DNA of 64,000 nt from Lates calcarifer. Taxonomy: Eukaryota; Chordata; Actinopteri; Centropomidae. This document shows positions 43,970-57,979 of this stretch, one piece after another (within the stretch, counting starts at the first letter, position 1; every line of letters starts with the position of its first letter). The stretch is taken from NCBI RefSeq assembly GCF_001640805.2, contig NC_066849.1, positions 26,617,778 through 26,681,777 on the forward strand, read 5' to 3'. Position numbers and translations under genes: made by a program. Below the pieces are notes generated by a model, which saw only the letters and a list, made by a program, of their open reading frames with translations, did no database searches and was not told the DNA's origin.

Positions 43970-44689
43970 GACGACAGGCAGCTCTGTGGTGAGGGGCATC
44001 GCAGCCCCGCATTTAGTTTGGCATAATATGTGGAAGGACACGGCTGAAGAGGAGCAGAGCTGTCTGACTGAAGAACAAAGCTCTCCTGATGATACAGAGT
44101 ATAAATCAGATCTCTGCTCCGTCCTGCTGTCACACATCAACAGGCAGGAACAAGAACAGAGCGGTGGTCAAATCATAAAGTGGACGTGAGCTCCTGTCAC
44201 TGTGGATCTGTTACAGGAGGGTCAGGGATGGCACACAGGCAGGCAGGAGGGGATTATGGGAGCTGGGAGGGGGGCATGGGGATGTTTCCTTTTTTACCAT
44301 GAGGAAGTCATGCCAAGAATCTGAGTCAAGAGAGTGTGTGTGTGTTGATAACAGGCACAAGTGCAGAGCTGCTGCAGAAGCTCATGAATGTGTGGAGGAC
44401 TCGATCAGTGTGTGTGTGTGTGTTTTTAATATGACCTTTGTTTAATCAGGGTGTTTGACGTTAGATCTAAAGAAACTGTCCTCGTCGTCATCTGTTCAAA
44501 CCACCTGTATTTATCATTTCCCAACAAACCACTTCTTCTGCTCATGCAAAAAAAAAAAAAAAACGGCCGTGGTCTCCCAGAAGCGGAGGCGGATGAAGTG
44601 TGGTGTTGTGCTGCGGCGGAGCCTCGTACAGAGCGATCTGCTGGGTGCTGGATGCAGCTGTTTGCATCCTCTCTCCCACCAACAGTCGA

Positions 44690-44800
44690 CGTTTGTTTCT
44701 TTTAACTGTGACCATAATTCTTCCCTGACCTTAACCGAGTAGTTTTAGTTGCCTAAACTTTGCCAAACCTTAAACACAGAGGCGACAGATCCAAACCCAG
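44690..44800 (+). repeat. Teleost repeat fragment (GTTTTxGTGCCTAAACCTAACC type), copy A
   Basis: TTCCCTGACCTTAACCGAGT, AGTTTTAGTTGCCTAAACTT and GCCAAACCTTAAACACAG form a series that recurs at 54.7 kb and is common in fish genomes. Preceded at about 44,550 by an A-run. Confidence 0.55.
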
Positions 44801-46824
44801 TCACATCAATCTTTTGGCTTTGGAAGACACTGACAAAAGATGTCACCCTGATGACAAACAAAGCTCCTATGAGTCACTCTGGACGGCAGCATCAAACAAG
44901 CTCTACTTTTGTTTGGTTTGGACGACTTTTTGATGTTTGAGTCATTTTTCACTGTGTTTCTGACTCTTAACTGAGACATTCATTTTACGTCCTCTGACAG
45001 GAGTGAGTTGTACTGATATTACTGCTCTATCAGGGTGAATGGAAATCACTGCACAGTCCCAAAAGAGCCCTTCCTCCTTTTCACAACACAAAACCTACTC
45101 TAAAAACTGCTGTTGCCTTGTGGAGTAAGGAGCTGTGGGATGTCAGTGTCTCCTTTTGTTTCAAAGCAGAGTAAATTAAGAACATCTTTGAAGCCGGTTC
45201 ATCCACTGAGGAAACCTCCTGATGAAATAAAGTTTTCACTGTGATATAAAAGAGCAGACTCCATGCAGTAAGACTGCTCTACATACGAACATCTGATCCG
45301 TGTTTCTACACATGTCCTGAGTTACGACGGTCTCTGGCCACAGGGAGGGGCTAACACTCCACCTGAGCTCAGAGAAACCAAACGTCTTTGCAGATCTCGG
45401 GGAGAACTGCAGCGATCCAGAGGCTATTTAAAGAAGCTGTTGCCCTGCGGCTGTCACTGAGGAATGCTGCGCCGGGAGACGCTGATCACACATGCAGGGC
45501 CGTCCAGTGTGCTGGCACGCAGTATGAGACTGACTGACTGCAGATTACAGCTACACACCAGCATATGGCTGAACGCAGGAACACATGTTGTATTCACATT
45601 CTGCACATAGATGCACACGAGAGCTACCCAGACGGACAGAGGAGAAAATATCTGCAGATAGTCTGAATGTGAAGCAGCGTGCAAGACACAAGGAAATTAT
45701 ACAAACAAGCACTCAAAGTCCTGGCTGGACTGGGACCTCCTGAGCTCCCGGTGCCAGATAATGGATGCTATCATGTCTGTCACGTGTAACAGTTTTTTTT
45801 TTTTGTCTCCTTTAAAACCTCAATTTGTGAAACACTGATATAGACCACAAAATGATGACTGTGGGTCTGTGTAAAATAAGCACACATCTGCTTCTCATAG
45901 GAACCACATCCGTCAATAAAGCAACGATAGCTGTCATATTTCTGCTTTTTTCATCATTTTCATCTTAATTATTGCCAGAAATTTTATCCTTTACCAGCAT
46001 CCTAACAGATAAATTATTGCTCATAAAACATGGAAACAAGACCATAAAATCTGTGAAAAGTAGGGATTTAATTCTATTAATCACAGCTACACTCAGGCCT
46101 GTAGATGGGAGGAATTATGAGGGATTTTAGTGAAAATCAGCACTTGTGTAGAACCTCATCTTGCAAAGTGAATTACAAATAGATTCCGTCAATTCACAGC
46201 ATTAACAAATGGATACAAACTAAAAATATTTTTTTGTAGAAAGCAGCATTACTACTGGAACTGCCTCCCCACTTAACACTACAGACTGTGACCACAATCA
46301 ACTGCTGGTAATAAAGAGATTTTACATATAATTCATCAACTCAGAAAAGTTGAGTAAATTATGTTTTGTTTGGGATAAAGGACATAAATACTAAAGATGA
46401 AGTCAGTGGTGAACCATCATTTCCTGCTAAGCCTTCTCTGAAAGCAACATTTTTCATTTAAATTGAGGAAACAATATTTTCATAAATATATTTTAAATAA
46501 TTTTTAGTTTCGAGCATGGGAACAGACAGTGAGGGGAGAGAAACGACCTCGTTAGCAACAGAATCGCTGCTCAAACCATGTGTTTCCTTTTCATTTCAAA
46601 ATGCCTGACAAGTGTGTGTTTAAACACTGTAGCAGTTGCTGTTTTTTACTCACACAGAACATAAATCAGAATTGAAGGACTAACCATGAAACTCACAGTC
46701 CAACCGCTGAATTTACTCAACAAGTGTGTCGACCAATCAGAAGTGAAGCTGCAACCAGACACCAGATATTTGAGAAAAAAAACATTTAAAAAGAAAAATG
46801 AGATTGTTGTTTTGAGCGGCTTAG

Positions 46825-47100
46825 AGTTGTGCAACAATAACTTTCATTATCAATGAATCATCGGAAAATGGTTTTAAAAAAATGTAAATGTTCAGCAATG
46901 TTTCCCGGAGCGCGGAGGTGACACTTTGACATGTTTTGTTTTGTTCAAGCTAAACACAAAGATATTTAGTTTACCATGATTTAACACAGCAAATCCTCAC
47001 GACTGAGAAGCTGAAAGTTTCTGCTTGATAAATGACTCTAACAAATAATCAATCATGAAAATTGTTGACAAAGTTCTGTCAGTCAACTGGTTCATGAATC
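46825..47100 (+). mobile_element. Common teleost interspersed repeat (ATTAATC-rich), copy 2
   Basis: Shows AACTTTCATTATCAATGAATC, the middle CTAAACACAAAGATATTTAG, AGCAAATCCTCAC followed by GAGAAGCTGAAA, and the AATGACTCTAACAAATAATC end. Same family as the copy at 4.3 kb, in the opposite orientation. About 270 bp and diverged. Confidence 0.65.
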
Positions 47101-48379
47101 AACTGCAGCAGCACTGTCGCTGCTGAATCATTCTTTTCAGAACCGTTGGCATTCTGCACAGACAGACATTACTTATAAAGATCAACGTTCGTAAACTGTG
47201 TGAGCAGCTCCTAATTTGCCTGCAACCTCATGTGCATTTCAAATACACAATGTGACCCAAAAAATATGTGACGTGACAGATGAACTGGAGCGACAAATGC
47301 ACATACAGAGAGTCCACAGGTCCACGTCAAACCTCCAGAGACACTCACAGAGTCTTCAGGGACCCCATCAGGACGCAGCATTGGCTGATTACTGAGCACA
47401 TCATGAAGAGCTATTTGTCAATAGCCAATAATCAAGAGGAGGGAATGAAGCAGACATTTATAAGTGATGACAGCTCGTTCTAACATCTCAGACTGACAGA
47501 GTTTGGACACAAAACCACAATAATTCATCCAAAAATCAAACTGAGAGATTTCTGGGTTGTTATCTGCTTTGGGACACATTGTAAGAGGTGATCCATGATG
47601 GACACACCCACACATACAGAGACACCAGTGATAGTTTGTTGGCCAAAATGATTGAGGTTGTTAGTCACAAGTGCATCACCTACATTAAAAACCAATCTGG
47701 AGTGGACAGGACTTGGAGAAAAGACGTCGACCGCAGCGGCTCATCCAGAGGTCACTCACAGAGAGACGACCAAATTTATTACAACACGACGTGCCCGTGA
47801 AATGAAATCATCCTAATTCTGCAGGACTTTTCCAGCGTCAGAGCATAATCCAATACTAGAGGAGGAGGAGGGAAAAAAGAGCATTAGAACATTTTTCCAG
47901 GCTCTCGCTGCTCTAGCTTTTACCCCACTGTGTCTTATTATTCAGGAACAAACTTCGACCCCCATCATTAGAATCAGAAAGTATTAAGTCCTGAAATATC
48001 TGGGTATAAGAGAGGATGCACATCATATATTTTCCACTGTCCCTTTCCACATTTTCGTCCATTCACATGCACCAATGGCCGCTGTTTTGTTGCCATGGCA
48101 GCACTGCAGGAGGCAGCCATAACAGCTTACTCGCCTTCTGCTTCATCCTCGTGTCGAGAAAGGTTTGAAAACCAAACTCTGCAGGAATAGGAGTATAATT
48201 GGAAGTTTGCATGTGAAAGTGTGTGAGTGTGTGTGCTCTGGATTGGCAGAGCGCTGGGAGTTTTCCCCCTTTACCGGTAACAGGAGCTCCTTGATGCCAG
48301 CTAGCTCGACATTTTCCAGCCCTGCTCTCTGGCAGTGCCAAGCCCCTAATGCAGTTCTGCAGGGGGAATGTCTGATTGT

Positions 48380-48500
48380 GTTTATTGTGCTGCCACGGTC
48401 CATGGTAGACACGGCGGTTAAAAAATTATAATTTGTAAACCTAATTAAGTCATCAAGAGAGCCACTAAAAATATCCCCAGGAGCTAATTAAAATGGTGGA
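48380..48500. promoter_or_regulatory. Candidate conserved non-coding element
   Basis: Dense homeodomain-type motifs: AAACCTAATTAAGTCATC near 48,439 and GAGCTAATTAAAATGG near 48,480, in unique non-repetitive sequence. Confidence 0.35.
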
Positions 48501-48999
48501 CAGAAGAAGGAGGACTAATGCTCTGAGCACAGAGCAGGGAGAGCTGCTTCAGCACTTTCTTACATACGTTAAGTAAGAAACTGTGCAGTAAATACTTTAA
48601 GAAATTAGCTCAACTAACTGAACTAAATGAAGATCCAGAGCAATCTCTCAGGTGTGTCCGACACTGAGAAACACACAAACCAACACCTCTGACACTCAGT
48701 CATTAACATGGTGAATTAACACATACATGAAAAATGGCGGTTTGTGGCTTTAGGGGAAGTTCATTTCGATTATCCTGCTCACTGTCGGCCTCTACTCTCA
48801 GCTTACTGACTACGTCTCAGTCCTGGATCATCAGGCTCCTGGTGAAGGTCTTAAGTTGCAATGCAAAGATGTTATTGGTCAAACTGAGGCAGCTGCACAA
48901 GTTTTAAACGATTCAACATGAATGTGTGGAGATAACAGACAAAGGCCTGAAGCTGGGTTCTTAGTAAGTTTTAACATCAGAGAGACACCGAGTCAAACT

Positions 49000-49000
49000 C

Positions 49001-49056
<56 letters not shown>
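49000..49056. repeat. Compound CA/GA microsatellite
   Basis: About 14 CA units followed directly by about 14 GA units. Confidence 0.95.
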
Positions 49057-49059
<3 letters not shown>

Positions 49060-51359
49060 TGCTTATTTTGCTAGCAGGCATTTTTACAGTTGGTACTTTG
49101 AATACTTGGGCAGAATAAAAACAGACTGCACAAACATTTGAGAGTCAGATTTGCATGTTTTAAATCAGGAAAATATTTGCTTAACGTTCAGAACACAAGC
49201 TAACTCTGCAGCTTTAATTAACAATGTTTCTAAAAGCTCATCAGGTACCAACAGAAACAAAACTAATGGAGTCTGGACAGGACGAGTCGGCAGGCGGGTT
49301 TGATCCACTGCACTTGTCAAAGATGACTGTTGAATGTGCGAACACAACACCACACAAACTCTGCAAACAGCTGCTGCTGTTTTTACTGTGAGTGTGAAGA
49401 TGTGAAAGAGACCGCTGCCTGATGTGGACTTCAGAGGTCACACTGCTGTTATTAGTGAGACTGTGAGCCACATTCATTCTGACCACACACACTGAATCCA
49501 TATAATTGGGGTTCACTGCAAACGTTCATAATAAAATTACACTCAGGACCCTGTGATAGATTACATTACGCTTTACCCTTAAAATAGATTAACAAGGCAG
49601 AGGAGGCCACGTGCTACTGTTCTCACACTGTTAACAAAAACTCAAGTTAAATACATCAAGAAACTTTTAACAAGCATGTAAAATAACCCAATTTATTTTT
49701 CTGAGATGGAACTATATTTATTTCCATTTCATTTTCCAGTGAATAATCATTTCTGCTCAAACCACAGGACTCGTAATGATGTACAAAACCGTCGGGCCAG
49801 CATTCAGAGAAAACTCAGCTCTACGTTTGAGATTTATTTATTAGGAAAATTTATCAAGCAGAAAATTTAAAGACTGGCTGTCTGTGGAGGAAAGCCCGCT
49901 GAGGGGCGAGAGGGTCTGAAGTGATGTAATCAGCTACAGGCTGGTATCAGCTGACGTAAAAACCAAAATGTCAAATAAACTTATGCAGAGTTAAACCTGA
50001 AAGCACAAAGAATATGAAGCTAAAATAACTCTAATTAAACAATGAACAGTATTTCTAATCAAGCTCTATTAGTGAGAGGATTTCCCACTGATGGAGGAAA
50101 CAGGACAGAACCAGTGTAATATTTGAATGTTCCCTCTCTAAAGGCTTTGGTTGGCTTTAGAAGTTTGTAGTTGGCTCCTTTATAAGACAACATGACTGAA
50201 AACACTTTCATTTATCAATCAACGTAAACACAGCACAAACAACGACCAGTCTAGTTTCAAACTCTAGCCATTTATGAAGCTGTTGGTATCTATTGTTACT
50301 GCAGCAGCGACTCTAGACCTGCAATAATCAGCAGTGCAGCAGCTGGGTGCTACTGCAAACTCTCAACAGACACCTTTCACAACTAAAGGGGGAAAGTGTT
50401 TTTACTCCTTCAAAACTTAGCTGTGTATAGTATAGTAACATTGTGAGATAGTAAATAAAACAGAAAGACAGTTAAGGAACCAGATGTGAATGTGTGTTCA
50501 TATACTTCAAGTTAGTTCATTTCTTTGACACAAAAATCCTATAAATATTATTCTACATAATAATCATGCTCATTGATTTGCAGCTTTGCCCACAATGGTT
50601 TAATACAAGAGATAAGTTAAAGTCTCTGTATGTGGTGGAGTGAACAGAAACACGATTCAAATTTTATCAAAACAGAATAAAAACATTCTTTCACAACTAA
50701 AAATCCCTTCTGTAGATCACATACTTTATATCCACTCACGATCCAAGCACCATCAATGTGTCTGATAAAGCAATCAGTCATGAAAAAGTTATAGCCACAG
50801 AATCAGCAATGTGCAAGTCGTTCCCCAAAGGATGACCAGTTAGTTCAAACCGCCAGGCAACAAAATAAATCAGCGCTAATAAGCAGTTTTCACTGGAGGA
50901 TAAGTCTAATAAAAGTAAAAAGAAAAGTCTGAGGAGACTTATAAACAAATACAGATCTCTCTATGTCACGGTTGTTGCAGACAAAAGACATTACAGGGGG
51001 CGGAGGGTATCTGAGCACAGGCCTCATCTCCTCGTCTTTCTCCTCTCACTTTCCTTCTCTGTTTGGTTTTGATAAAATCATTCCCAGATGTGGTGGCAGC
51101 GGCTGTATGTGAGTGAAGGATGGTGCTGTGTGAAGGAGGTGGCAGCGGAGGGTCGGTTAGCTCAGTGCCAGCCTCCCATCAGGGCTTTTCAGGATGAAAC
51201 GGCACCGATGGATGGAGGGGTTTGTTATGGAGGCCGGTCAATAGCTTTTCCAGCCTGACTGCCAACTTTAATGCGGTGAAAAAAACAAACAAAAAACACC
51301 CAACTGTGTGACGAGACTCCAACGTTTTCAACACATTAAGTTCAAATGCATTTACACAC

Positions 51360-51900
51360 ACGGGCGCTTATTTTCCAACCTTCTTTGATGGGGTTGACTA
51401 CGTCCAAAAGTATACTGTACATCCCATAATGTGCACGACAAGGTCTTAATGTGTTGTATGTCAAGACGAGGTCGAGACCAGTGCGTTGCATGCAGCCTGC
51501 GGCGGCGGTTTCAGTGGGAAAGAGCGGGTCACATGGCTGAAAAAACCCTGGCTGGCCTCAGTGTTTAGCTGCAGCCCTCTGTGCGTTTCCATGGCTATTT
51601 ACTTTGAGCGCCATTGTTTTGCTTTAATGATGCCAAAAGAACAAGAGGCATGAAGCAAAACAGGATCTGAATCTCTTTAACAGCACACACTGAGTCCAGA
51701 CGTTCTCATACAGACTGTGGCTGCAGAGCGAGGCCTGAGCTGGAAGTGGATTATTCACCTCTTCTCCACGGCGGGGGCAAGCGAGCGCCCGAGCCAACTC
51801 CACTTTATAACACAGGATCAAAAGCACCCCTCATTTATATGAAACCCAAGCCTGCCGGCAAATCATCTCAGCTGACATGGAGTTCTGAATGAAATCACAT
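51360..51900. promoter_or_regulatory. Candidate conserved non-coding element
   Basis: Repeat-free, CpG-retaining sequence (for example the CGGCGGCGG stretch near 51,500 and GCGAGCGCCCGAGCC near 51,780) without exon structure. A regulatory role is an inference. Confidence 0.25.
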
Positions 51901-52619
51901 TAAAGGCTGTTTGGGAGGAAGCAGCGGACATAAATAAGAAGTAAACCCAGTCTGAGCTCTATAAGGTTCTGAGGCAGAAATCACAGGAAGCTTTTAGGAT
52001 ACATGTAAGTGAAGTCTGCAGCTTCACACCGGCCAAAGTCTGTTTTTTCTTTTGTTGCAACGTGACCTGAGGAAACCACATTTCTACTTTGAATTCCACA
52101 ACTTACTGCACAACTAATGAAGATGCAATAATTAACGATAATTAATGGAACAGCTTAAAAGACCTGTCAGATCTAGTTAGAACTGCTCCTCTGAAATCCA
52201 CCCTCCCTTTGTTCTGTTACCTTCCCACTTCATCCCTCCATTGCTATCCACACTCATCTAACCCTGTGCATGTGTTTACCTGTGAATCCCCCACACTTTA
52301 TATCCTGATTTAAACTCACTCACAAAATCTGATCCAGCTTTCAGTGGCACCTTTACAGTTTTCAAAACTCTTTGGACACAAATCAGCTGAAGGTCAAAAC
52401 GCAGCCGTCTCCAAAACTGATAATCATAGAAAAATAAGCGAGCAATAAACGTGATGGTTTGGCCTTGTCCGGCCTCTGCAGTGGAAACCACTATTTTCTA
52501 TTTTTGACAGTTAGAGGCTAAAAGGTTGTAGCTACCAAAGTGTGTGTGGAATTAACAGTCTATTTCAGTTTAAACCACAACTGATGTCATGTATTTTGTA
52601 GGGAGCAGAGAGTCATAAA

Positions 52620-53400
52620 TACCGGACCTGATGCAGGGTTGGCTGGGTCATTTATCCCCTGCTGCCGGACTGAAAGGCCTTCTGGGGCTAATCAACAAGT
52701 GGGCCCATCCATCGCTGCAAAGACTTGTATTTTATATCACACAGTGTCCCGTGTACCAAACACACAAAGATCATTCTCTGCCAGGTGGAACCCAAGCTGG
52801 ACCAGTCCAATTTTACTGGACGAGTGACTTTAAAAGGCTGGAACTGACTCCAGGACCACGGGAGCAGGCTCACTGGATCAGGATCAGATGTTCCGGCACC
52901 ACTTTCCCCCCTGACCCGGGCTGTCTGAGATACCTGACCCCCGGAAGTGAGCCCAGGCTGTGACGGATAGCCTGGAGCCTGGAGCTCAGGCTGATGATGC
53001 AGCATGATACTCCCAGAGAGGGAGGAAGGAGAGAGGGGAGCAGGGCCTGGACTCAGGCAGCTCCTGGGGCTGCGAGACCGACCGCTCTGCCAAAGAGGAA
53101 ATCTTGAATCTTGTCAGCACAACACCAACGGGTCCATGGAACCTGCGCGTCAGTGTCCAAGTTTATAGAAAGAAAGGCCTTCAGGCTGTCCTCCAGAGCT
53201 ATTGAGTATCTACTTAGGCATATATCTGTGTTAGAGTGTAATGGAGGGCTGTGCAAACACATTCCCTCGCCTGGAGATATACTGACATCTCCCCCTGAAT
53301 GTATATACAAGAGAAGGCCAGAGACAAACATCTGAAATCTGAGCCAACAAACAGCTTTTTTTGGATGCAGATCTGACACCCAACACTCTTTTTACAGCAC
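52620..53400. promoter_or_regulatory. Candidate conserved non-coding element
   Basis: Unique, complex sequence with motifs such as GGGGCTAATCAACAAGTGGG near 52,684 and ACCAACGGGTCCATGGAACC near 53,124. Several short open frames on both strands, none with splice support. Confidence 0.25.
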
Positions 53401-54639
53401 CCCTTCCATCCTCCTTCATTCAGAGGTGTGAGCGCTGTGAGGCAGCCAGACAGGAAATTACCTCATCCAGGGACTGAGGGGATGGGGGATCGACCCAAAG
53501 ATAAAAGCAGCGTGGACTCAGGAGGGGGGGGTTAGGGGTAAAAGTAGACGTGGGATCGTGGGGCAGTGCATACCAGCTCGAGGCCATAGTGCACATGTAA
53601 ATCCAAATGCTGTGCACTTTTTTGTAGTTGAACAGAAAATGAATCAACCATTAGTTTAAGCTTCTCAAATATGAGAATTTAATATGAAAATAAACTGAAT
53701 CTTATTAGGTCTTGAACTTTTGATATGAAGATGGCAACTCTTTTTATTTTTCTGGCAGTTCTGGTGCAGCACATCGCATGGCTTTAACTCTCCTTGACGA
53801 CCACAGTCGATCACAGAGTCGTCTGATTGAGTGATCTCATCCTCTCTGCCTCCTCATCCCTCCCCCCCTCCATCTCTCTGATTCATACAGTCAATCACCT
53901 GTCAGCCAGGAAGGAGTCAGCAGCGATTTAGCATCAGCTTTAAGGAGAGTGAAAGTACTAAAGACAGGGGGAGACAGAATACTCTATATAACTATGTGGA
54001 CACACATTTTATGTTAGAAAACTCCGCCTCAGCCAAACATTGCCTTCTCACTTGCCTCTTGTGGTTCTTAAATGAAGCTACACAGGTTTTATTAACTGGC
54101 CTGTTGTGATAAAAAAGGTGTTACAGAATCCTGGATAGTGTAAGGATACAGGTTTATGTTATGGCTACTAAACTCAACTTTGTTTCTGAGAAATCGTGTT
54201 TTTCCATAATACTGCAATAACCATGAACCTTGGCTGCCACCGCAACGGACACGAAGCCAGTTAGAGGTGTGAATAGGAGCTGCAGCGAATTCAGAACACT
54301 TCGTCACTCAAAAAACTCTGCAAGAGAACTGATTCAAAGTGCTGAATGTTTTATGAGGTTTCTAAAGTGCAACCTTTAGCTTCAGCAAAAGTATTTTTAG
54401 CTCTGTGACTGGATGGTTCCTCACTGAAACCCACATTGGGATCACTGGGTAGTCGACTTCTTTCCACTGGTTTTTCTGTCCACAGACCTGCACCTTTGAA
54501 TCTATAACTGGTTTCACGTTAAGACAGTTAGTCACCTAACTTTGTATATCTAGAAAATAAAGAGACTGTCCTGTAAAAGGACAACCTCATAGGTCGTCTG
54601 TGCAAGCAGCTTATTACGAGCCATAGTTACGTTTTATTA

Positions 54640-54780
54640 TTTATTATTGTAACCATGATGACGAAGATCCTCTAACCTTAAAGAAGAACTTATTTTAACC
54701 CAAGCCACAATCTTTTCCTAAACCTAACCAGGTTGTTTTTGTGCCTTAAACTAACCAAACTGAGACCAGTACGCCTGCAG
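54640..54780 (+). repeat. Teleost repeat fragment (GTTTTxGTGCCTAAACCTAACC type), copy B
   Basis: CTTTTCCTAAACCTAACCAG, GTTGTTTTTGTGCC and TTAAACTAACCAAACTGAG. Clearly related in order and spacing to copy A at 44.7 kb and in the same orientation. Confidence 0.55.
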
Positions 54781-57210
54781 CTGGTACACCCTTAGGGGTC
54801 ACATCCAAGGACAGAGACAGGATCTGTATAACTCACAGTCCTCTGTACTAAAGCAGACTCAGACACCTGAACTTTAATTAAAGAAGCAAGAAACATCTCA
54901 AGCATCAACACCCTGATAATAAAATCTGACTTTTGACCTGGTGGTTCGTGCAGAGCATCTCAGGGAAACCTCTGCTTCAGTTTCGGCCTTGGTGTCGGCC
55001 GCTTGTGTCCACAATATCAAACATCTTTCAGGCACTGCATGTGTTTGCTGACTGTTGGCGCTCAGACTGGAAAAGACTTGATTTCTGCAGATCTGACAGG
55101 AAACCATCCTGCTAAGCTAATCTTCCACAAACCTCCTTTTGCTCGGTGGTGGTGCCAGAGCTAATCAGGAGATGTCAACACGCACATGCACGCTCAGTAA
55201 TGAGCACATGCAGAAACATTACACGTAAAAACACACACATCTCCCCGATGCACACCCGAGTAGCTGAAAACAATGATTACTACAATTCATTCAACATCAG
55301 ATCAACATACATGCTAGACCTTAGAGACAAGGAAACCAGAAAAAGTCAGCACAATCTGCACGTCTAAACAGCGAGTCATTACCAAACCATCTCCTGAGCA
55401 GAAACTAATACCTGTTCCCAAGCCTCTGCTCTGTACACATGCAGACAGCATGGGCAAGGCCAAGCAAATACTTTCCATCAGTTTGTGTAAGCAATGATAA
55501 ACATGTTACATCTAATCATAAGAGCATGGATTTCATGTTATGGTCGTGGCAGAGCTTTTGCAGCCAAAATGCCCGGTTTTCCCATGGTTGTATTTCAGAG
55601 GGAGAGTAAGTCTGTGTCTAATTTCTGTGTGTTTATGGCAGATCTAAATTATGGTATCAAATTCACCCCAAACTGAACCAACTGCCAACTGTCATGGCCG
55701 ACCCTCCCATATAGGCCACTTTTGTCTCTGGGAAGTAGTGTAACCCAATCTATCCCCGTATTTCTGTCTCTCCGCTTGGATTCATTTTGCTGTACGGGGA
55801 GAGAGAGAGCAGACAGATCTGAAAAAACAAACACAGACCTTCAGAACAAAGTTAGTGGTTCTTTCTTTTTCTTTTTTTAAGTTTCTTCCCCAAATAGAAA
55901 GCAGAGGAAATGCTGCCGGCAGAGCCGCGTTTTGTGAATGAAGCCCAGCTGACAAACAGAAGAGGACTTGGACTATAAAGAGCTCAGGATATGTGTGTGT
56001 ATGTGTGTGTGAGTCTGAATTTATGAAGCTATATAAAGCTAAAACACTCACCTACACACACACACAGTCACCAGTATAACGACAGGAAGACTGATATATC
56101 TGCCATGTTTCTTTAATACAGCAGAATCAGTGTCACTGTGCTGTCATTTCATTTCAATTTGCAGTACACCATTTGTCCAAGAGATGGCGATGTTGCAGAG
56201 GAGGGCTGGGCGTCAGCTTCAAAACTCCTCACTCAGCAGGTACGACAGGATCCAATGATGGTCACAGGGAAAATAAAATGATCCCGAAATTATTCTGAGG
56301 AAACTGTTCTCCATTGCTGCTGAATGTAAAGCTGCCAAATCCTTCTTCTGATGTAAAGAGGGCTGAGTAAAATATGGCAGGATGCAAACTGCTGGGCTGT
56401 TACATAAGACTGAAGACGCTGTTTAAGGAGCAGAATATTGAAAAATCAAATCAAATCATGTAGAAAAGAAAGCACAATGATCATATTATGAACATTTCTC
56501 CTGTTATACAGGAGGAGAATTTGCCCTCACAGACATTGTTGTGCACACTGATGATAAATGCCGATTTTAAGATTTATTTATTCTGCTAGACTGTGGAGAA
56601 AAATGTAGGTCTTAGTTGTAGAAAACCTTTAAAGTTAAAAGTAGAAATGAATGTAAACCAGCCTCAGATCCTTTTATATCTGTCATGACCAGCTTTGTCC
56701 CCAAACACCAGCTGACTGTCAGCAGGGGACAGCTAACAAGGCTGAAAACTGATGAATGTGATGTTAATCAATGCAAACCACGCCTGTTGATTCTCTTTAG
56801 CTTAATCCATCATTGGTGACACATGAGTTTACTCCTTCATGCAGGAAAAGCAGGACTCATTCACTGCTCCACAAGTGACCTGTGACTGTGATTAGTTCAA
56901 GGCTGCACATGGGTGTTTTACTTATCCCGAGCTGTCACTGTGTTAAAGTGACAACTTCACCACAACAGTCAGAGGATGCTACATGCACTTCTGTTTGTCT
57001 GATTCACACTTCAAGAAACCAACAAGACTTTAAACAAACTAACAAAGAGCACAAGAGCATCAGGCGCCGCTGCAGGTACAGGCCATGTGCACGCACACGG
57101 TCTGTAATGTCAAAAACATATGGCTGCTAATTAACTGCTGGAAGGTTTTTCTTTTTATTCCTGGAGGATCTTACTTTTTTAAGGTTTGAGGCTTTGATCA
57201 AACAGAAGCT

Positions 57211-57211
<1 letters not shown>

Positions 57212-57261
<50 letters not shown>
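57212..57261. repeat. CA microsatellite
   Basis: About 24 uninterrupted CA units. Confidence 0.95.
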
Positions 57262-57264
<3 letters not shown>

Positions 57265-57979
57265 CTGTGTACAGAACAAGATGTTTGTGAAGGAATGTCA
57301 GTGGACAGTGTGACCAGTCAATGTCCACATGGCTGAGCATCAGCTGTGCAGATGTGTGTGTGGACAGACTCGCACAGTGCACTCTATGCAGACTGCAGTA
57401 TGTGTATATAGTATGTGCAAGTGTGTACAGTTGCTCATGTATGCTTTTGTGTGTCTGTATACACTGGACGTGTGCCCTCCTTTTTGTTGTCTGTGGACAG
57501 AAATCAAAGGGACAGAGAGCGGAGCCCGAGGCCCTCACTGCACTGAACCATCAGTTGGCAGGATGAGCAGTGACTGTATAATGAGACAAAGAGGTTGGGA
57601 GGGGGGAGGTGTATAGAAGGAGGAATGAATGACGTGATGGAGGGCGGAGGAGGAGGAGGATGGAGCGATGAAAAAAAAAAAGAAAGGAGGAGATGTAGGA
57701 ATGAATCAGGGCAGAGGTCACGTCAACCTCATTTTCAGAATGTGAGCCAATTAAAACCAACCCAGTCTCCTCTGGGTTATGTTCATATGCAGCTCTGGTG
57801 TGCTGGGTGTGGAGGGTGGGTTGATGGGCCGGTATTTGCCTTCAGCATGTCCCGGTTTACTGTTCCTTCTCATACTGGTGGTCGGTGTTTAGCTAAAACT
57901 CACTGGACTCACAGAAATGAGATGTTTATGTTTGAGGTTTGTTTGGCCACATACTGTTATTAGTACAGGTCCTTCCTTT

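Noticed and set aside
57595..57963. 122-codon plus-strand frame with Gly-rich start
   Set aside because: It begins in a GGA/GGAG simple-sequence region and shows no family resemblance or splice structure.
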